A stretch of DNA of 64,000 bases, from assembly GCA_022843175.1 (NCBI GenBank), contig JALHOE010000005.1, forward strand, positions 41,885-105,884, read 5' to 3'. The notes under the pieces were generated by a model that saw nothing but the letters and a program-made list of their open reading frames with translations, was not told the DNA's origin and did no database searches. Position numbers and translations under genes: made by a program. Source of the stretch: Deltaproteobacteria bacterium. GTDB lineage: Bacteria > Myxococcota_A > Polyangia > Polyangiales > JADJMO01. Position 1 is the stretch's first letter, and each line of letters starts with the position of its first letter. Of this stretch, positions 61,780 to 64,000 are shown piece by piece.

Positions 61780-62819
61780 GCCGCACCTGCACTCGCGATA
61801 TTGAGGTTACTCAAAAATGCGTTTGCGAGCTTCTCGATGAAGCTGCGATAATCGCGTTGCTGTGTATATTGACCACCCTGCAGTCCGTCGCGTGACTCGA
61901 GCTTGTCGATTGCTGTGTGTCGAGTCTGAGCCAGAGGAACTAGACTGTACATGTGCGGAACATCTCCCAGATGTAGAGCATCGGCCTGGAGGCCTGGGGC
62001 AGTCACCGCTCCGAGATGCTGGGTGATGTTGCTGGGAATACTCGAGAGGATCGCTTCGTACGCCGATGTGGCGCGACGCTCGTCCTTTATTGTTTTGGTA
62101 ATATACTGTTGAACAGTATACCCGATGAAACGCGACATTGTCTTCACGTCGCGACGCACCTGGTACTGATCTAGTTCGGACCCGTGGCGGGTAGCACAGC
62201 GAGCAATAGCCGCGCTGTAGTCGTCCATCCAGGCGTGCAGCCATTCAGCGATGTTCTCAATGCCGATGAGGCTAAAAATGTCAGCGCCCATCGGGGCCAC
62301 GAAGAAGTCGACACCGACAAGAACGGAGCGGTTGAGAGCGCCGAGACTGGGGCCGACATCAAATATGACGATGTCGTACTTGGGCTGAATGATATTCAGT
62401 AGTTGCGTGTTCCAGTTTGTGACTCGGGCACCGCCGATTTCTGCGCCAATGAAGTCGCGCCATGCCCCGCTGAGCTGATCTTCAAGCATCGCAATTCGCG
62501 GGTGCCCAGGAATGACATGCACGCCGAAGCGGTTTGTCGCGGGCAGAGCGGGTTCGATCGCACTGTCGAGCGTTGCATCACCCACGCGAAAAGGCTTCAG
62601 CACGTCATTGAGGGTTCGCACCGCAGGGGACTGGCCGCGATAAATGCTTTCGGTGAGCTCCGGCGGCAGAATCAGTTGCGTCGCGTTGCACTGCGGGTCG
62701 GCGTCGACCAGCAGGACCGAGAGTCCTTTGTGCTGAGCGAGGTACGCCGCCACGTTGCAAGCCAACGTCGATTTTCCGACGCCGCCCTTGTTGTTGAAGA
62801 AGCAGATGCTGGAGCCCAT
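61776..62819 (-). CDS. ParA/MinD-like P-loop ATPase of the SIR2 operon
   Basis: 347 residues. The deviant Walker A KGGVGKST (11-18) within [20 protein letters not shown], Walker A' [14 protein letters not shown] (36-48), and Walker [13 protein letters not shown] near 150-160 mark the ParA/Soj/MinD superfamily. Long inserts, such as [15 protein letters not shown] and [14 protein letters not shown], resemble the ParA-like proteins found beside effector genes in islands and phage-plasmids. It may bind DNA non-specifically and act as a sensor or localiser, or partition a mobile element. No ParB gene is seen next to it. First gene of the operon, with a TATGAT -10 box 16 nt upstream. Confidence 0.9.
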   Translation of the reverse strand: MGSSICFFNNKGGVGKSTLACNVAAYLAQHKGLSVLLVDADPQCNATQLILPPELTESIYRGQSPAVRTLNDVLKPFRVGDATLDSAIEPALPATNRFGVHVIPGHPRIAMLEDQLSGAWRDFIGAEIGGARVTNWNTQLLNIIQPKYDIVIFDVGPSLGALNRSVLVGVDFFVAPMGADIFSLIGIENIAEWLHAWMDDYSAAIARCATRHGSELDQYQVRRDVKTMSRFIGYTVQQYITKTIKDERRATSAYEAILSSIPSNITQHLGAVTAPGLQADALHLGDVPHMYSLVPLAQTRHTAIDKLESRDGLQGGQYTQQRDYRSFIEKLANAFLSNLNIASAGAA

Positions 62820-62835
62820 CGTTGCCCAGAGCTAT

Positions 62836-62841
62836 ATCATA
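62836..62841 (-). promoter_or_regulatory. Candidate -10 box (TATGAT) of the ParA-SIR2-methyltransferase operon
   Basis: On the minus strand TATGAT stands 16 nt before the ParA ATG, giving a very short leader of about 10 nt. No strong Shine-Dalgarno lies in it. The corresponding -35 region falls inside the palindrome at 62841-62869. Confidence 0.45.
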
Positions 62842-62869
62842 GCCACGCGCGCGAGACTCGCGCGTGGCT
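62841..62869. promoter_or_regulatory. Palindrome overlapping the ParA promoter (candidate operator)
   Basis: Arms agccacgcgcg and cgcgcgtggct are exact complements (11 bp) separated by 7 nt. It overlaps the -35 region of the candidate promoter, so binding there would repress the operon. Autoregulation by ParA is a possibility known from partition systems; no direct evidence here. Confidence 0.55.
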
Positions 62870-63195
62870 GGCTGCCGGGTCGTTGTGCGACCAGCTCGGG
62901 TTCGGGGGGGGGCGAGCGCCCGCGGAGGACGGCGAGGACCGCGAGCGCCGGCGAGGCGGCGAAGACGATGCGGTTGTTCACCGCAGCACGCGCTTGCGGT
63001 GAGCCACGCGGGTATCGTGGTGTTTCCGGGTCGACGCGACGTGCCTTGTCGCACTGACGAGCGCGCTGACCGAAATGTTGGGATTTTGCGAGAGACACGC
63101 CCGCGGCGTGCCGCGCGAGATGCCACGTTCAGGGGAGCCGCTCAGAAGTGACATTGCCTCGTGCTCATTGGCCATGGATCTAAAGCATGGTCCGC
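62870..63195. other. Intergenic region left of the IS3 end, no gene seen
   Basis: About 325 bp with only short unconvincing frames, a G8 run near 62907, and a small stem (caccgca / tgcggtg) near 62979. No coding region, tRNA or att site was recognised. It may be the edge of the island. Confidence 0.5.
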
Positions 63196-63251
63196 TGACC
63201 TGACCCCCGAAATTTGGCCCAGCGATTCCGTATGCTCGAAGGAGGCACGGA

Positions 63252-63520
63252 ATGGCCCGCAGGAGCAACTTTTCGGAAGCTGAGATGGGCGGCGCCCTCA
63301 AGGAAATCGAGGGCGGCGCCAAGCAGGCCGACGTCGCGCGGCGACTCGGCGTGACCGGCCAGACCATCATGCGGTGGCGGTCGAAGTACGGCGGCATGGA
63401 CGTCAACGAGGCGCAGGAGAAGAAGCGGCTCGAGGACGAGAACCGGAAGCTCCGCGCGCTCGTCGCGCAGCAGGCGTCGACATCGCCGCGCTCAAAGAGG
63501 TCGTGGGAAAAAGGTGGTGA
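63252..63520 (+). pseudogene. IS3-family OrfA (frameshifted)
   Basis: MARRSNFSEAEMGGALKEIE starts the reading, followed by an HTH (VARRLGVTGQTIMRWR) and a coiled-coil EKKRLEDENRKLRALVAQQA. At about 63477 one base is missing relative to the usual AL-D sequence: the second frame then reads DIAALKEVVGKRW-stop (63518), the normal OrfA end. The track's 107-residue product past this point is out of frame. A GGGAAAAAGG run near 63505 is where OrfB would be reached by a -1 frameshift, as in IS3 elements. Confidence 0.7.
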
Positions 63521-63882
63521 CGACCTCGGCGCGACGCGAGGCCGTCGAGATATTGAAGTCGCATGGAGTCAGTGAACGACGTGCGTGCGCGTACGCTGAG
63601 CTGCAGCGGTCGACGTGTCGCTACAAGTCTCGGCGCCCGCCACGGTGCGAGCTCGTCGTGCGCATTCGCGAGCTCGCTGCCGAGCGGCCGCGCTACGGGT
63701 ATCGCCGACTGCACGTGATGCTTCGGCGCGACGCCGCGTGGTCGGACGTGAATCGCAAGCTGCTCTACCGTCTGTATCGGCAGGAGGGCCTCGCGGTGCG
63801 ACGTCGCAAGCGCAAACAGCTTCGCGTCCCGCGGCCGGCTCCGCTGCCGCTGCCCTCGCGCCCGAACGAGCGCTGGGCGATT
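63511..63882 (+). pseudogene. IS3-family OrfB transposase, 5' part only
   Basis: The -1 frame reads KVVTTSARREAVEILKSHGV, then SERRACAYAELQRSTCRYKS and ERPRYGYRRLHVMLRRDAAW, reaching RPNERWA near 63877. In complete OrfB proteins this is followed by the first catalytic Asp (DFVSD); here the sequence changes to VASQNHCPPPS, so the DDE catalytic core is lost. The protein is a truncated N-terminal half. Confidence 0.65.
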
Positions 63883-64000
63883 GTGGCTTCTCAAAACCAT
63901 TGCCCCCCGCCTTCTCGGAAGGATGGCACCCGGTCGCGTGACGTGATCAGTGTCGGTTGGTCGGCTTGCGCTGTCCAGATTGCGAGCCGGAGGCGAGCTG
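63883..64000. other. Sequence to the right edge, unassigned
   Basis: 118 bp beyond the break in OrfB. It may be the start of another element inserted there (gattgtggcttctcaaaacc) but no inverted-repeat partner is in the window. Confidence 0.3.

Larger units (their letters stand above)
63196..63882 (+). mobile_element. Truncated IS3-family insertion sequence
   Basis: It starts at a terminus-like TGACCTGACCCCCGAAA and carries a frameshifted orfA (63252-63520) and the first part of orfB. The right end is missing: orfB homology stops at about 63880 and the sequence after it does not continue the usual DDE domain. The IS is therefore broken by deletion or by another insertion beyond the window edge. 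Confidence 0.7.

Noticed and set aside
60994-61851. 285-residue plus-strand ORF over the SIR2 gene
   Set aside because: The minus frame carries all SIR2 motifs and is coupled to ParA and the methyltransferase; the plus frame has none.
62832-63098. 88-residue minus-strand ORF upstream of ParA
   Set aside because: Poor codon pattern, runs through the palindrome/promoter region, and shows no recognisable motif.

Overview
The window is GC-rich bacterial DNA that reads like a Myxococcota (Polyangia-type) chromosome. This is an inference from gene content: many lipoproteins with Asp/Thr-rich linkers, a protease ending in a MYXO-CTERM-like tail, a sigma54 two-component pair, ECF sigma factors, a ChrR-type anti-sigma factor, a DUF1552/DUF1592-type pair, and a 3,802-residue TPR protein. 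No rRNA, tRNA or CRISPR array was seen.

Layout. 1-8.0 kb: a partial prkA kinase gene, a lipoprotein, a dienoyl-CoA-reductase-like SDR, a Sel1-repeat lipoprotein, then a minus-strand lipoprotein/DUF72/ferritin-like operon and an ECF sigma factor. 8.3-14.5 kb: a TPR protein, a TolC-like protein, two lipoproteins, a short tilS and ftsH. 14.6-18.5 kb: three polytopic membrane proteins resembling GT-C enzymes. 18.5-20.4 kb: yebC-ruvC and a lipoprotein. 20.6-32.0 kb: the giant TPR gene, followed by two palindromes. 32.1-35.4 kb: an exported protein, a histidine kinase and an NtrC-type regulator, very tightly packed. 35.4-38.6 kb (minus): GH15 glucosidase, ECF sigma factor and ChrR-like anti-sigma. 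38.7-42.6 kb: a Cys-rich lipoprotein and the DUF1552/DUF1592-type pair, whose larger member carries an inserted starch-binding-like domain. 42.7-45.4 kb: small proteins and lipoproteins. 45.4-46.9 kb: two overlapping DNA methyltransferases with no visible nuclease. 47.0-49.8 kb: an exported protein and a GT39-like enzyme. 49.9-53.7 kb: a PLA2-like lipoprotein, an IPT-domain lipoprotein, and a trypsin-like protease with a membrane partner.

From 53.7 kb to 58.7 kb the region is decayed: frameshifted or beheaded secreted-protein genes, a Y2/IS91-like transposase tail, other gene fragments, and three copies of a roughly 110-bp repeat, set among two intact lipoprotein genes.

From 58.7 kb to 62.8 kb the base composition drops visibly. 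This part holds the most interesting locus: a compact minus-strand operon of a ParA-like ATPase, a SIR2-family protein and a DNA methyltransferase, with the first two genes overlapping by 4 nt and the last two 1 nt apart. A candidate promoter with a palindromic operator precedes it, and an uncharacterised protein gene converges on it. A truncated IS3-family element lies at the right edge. I infer a horizontally acquired, possibly undescribed, anti-phage or plasmid-type system.
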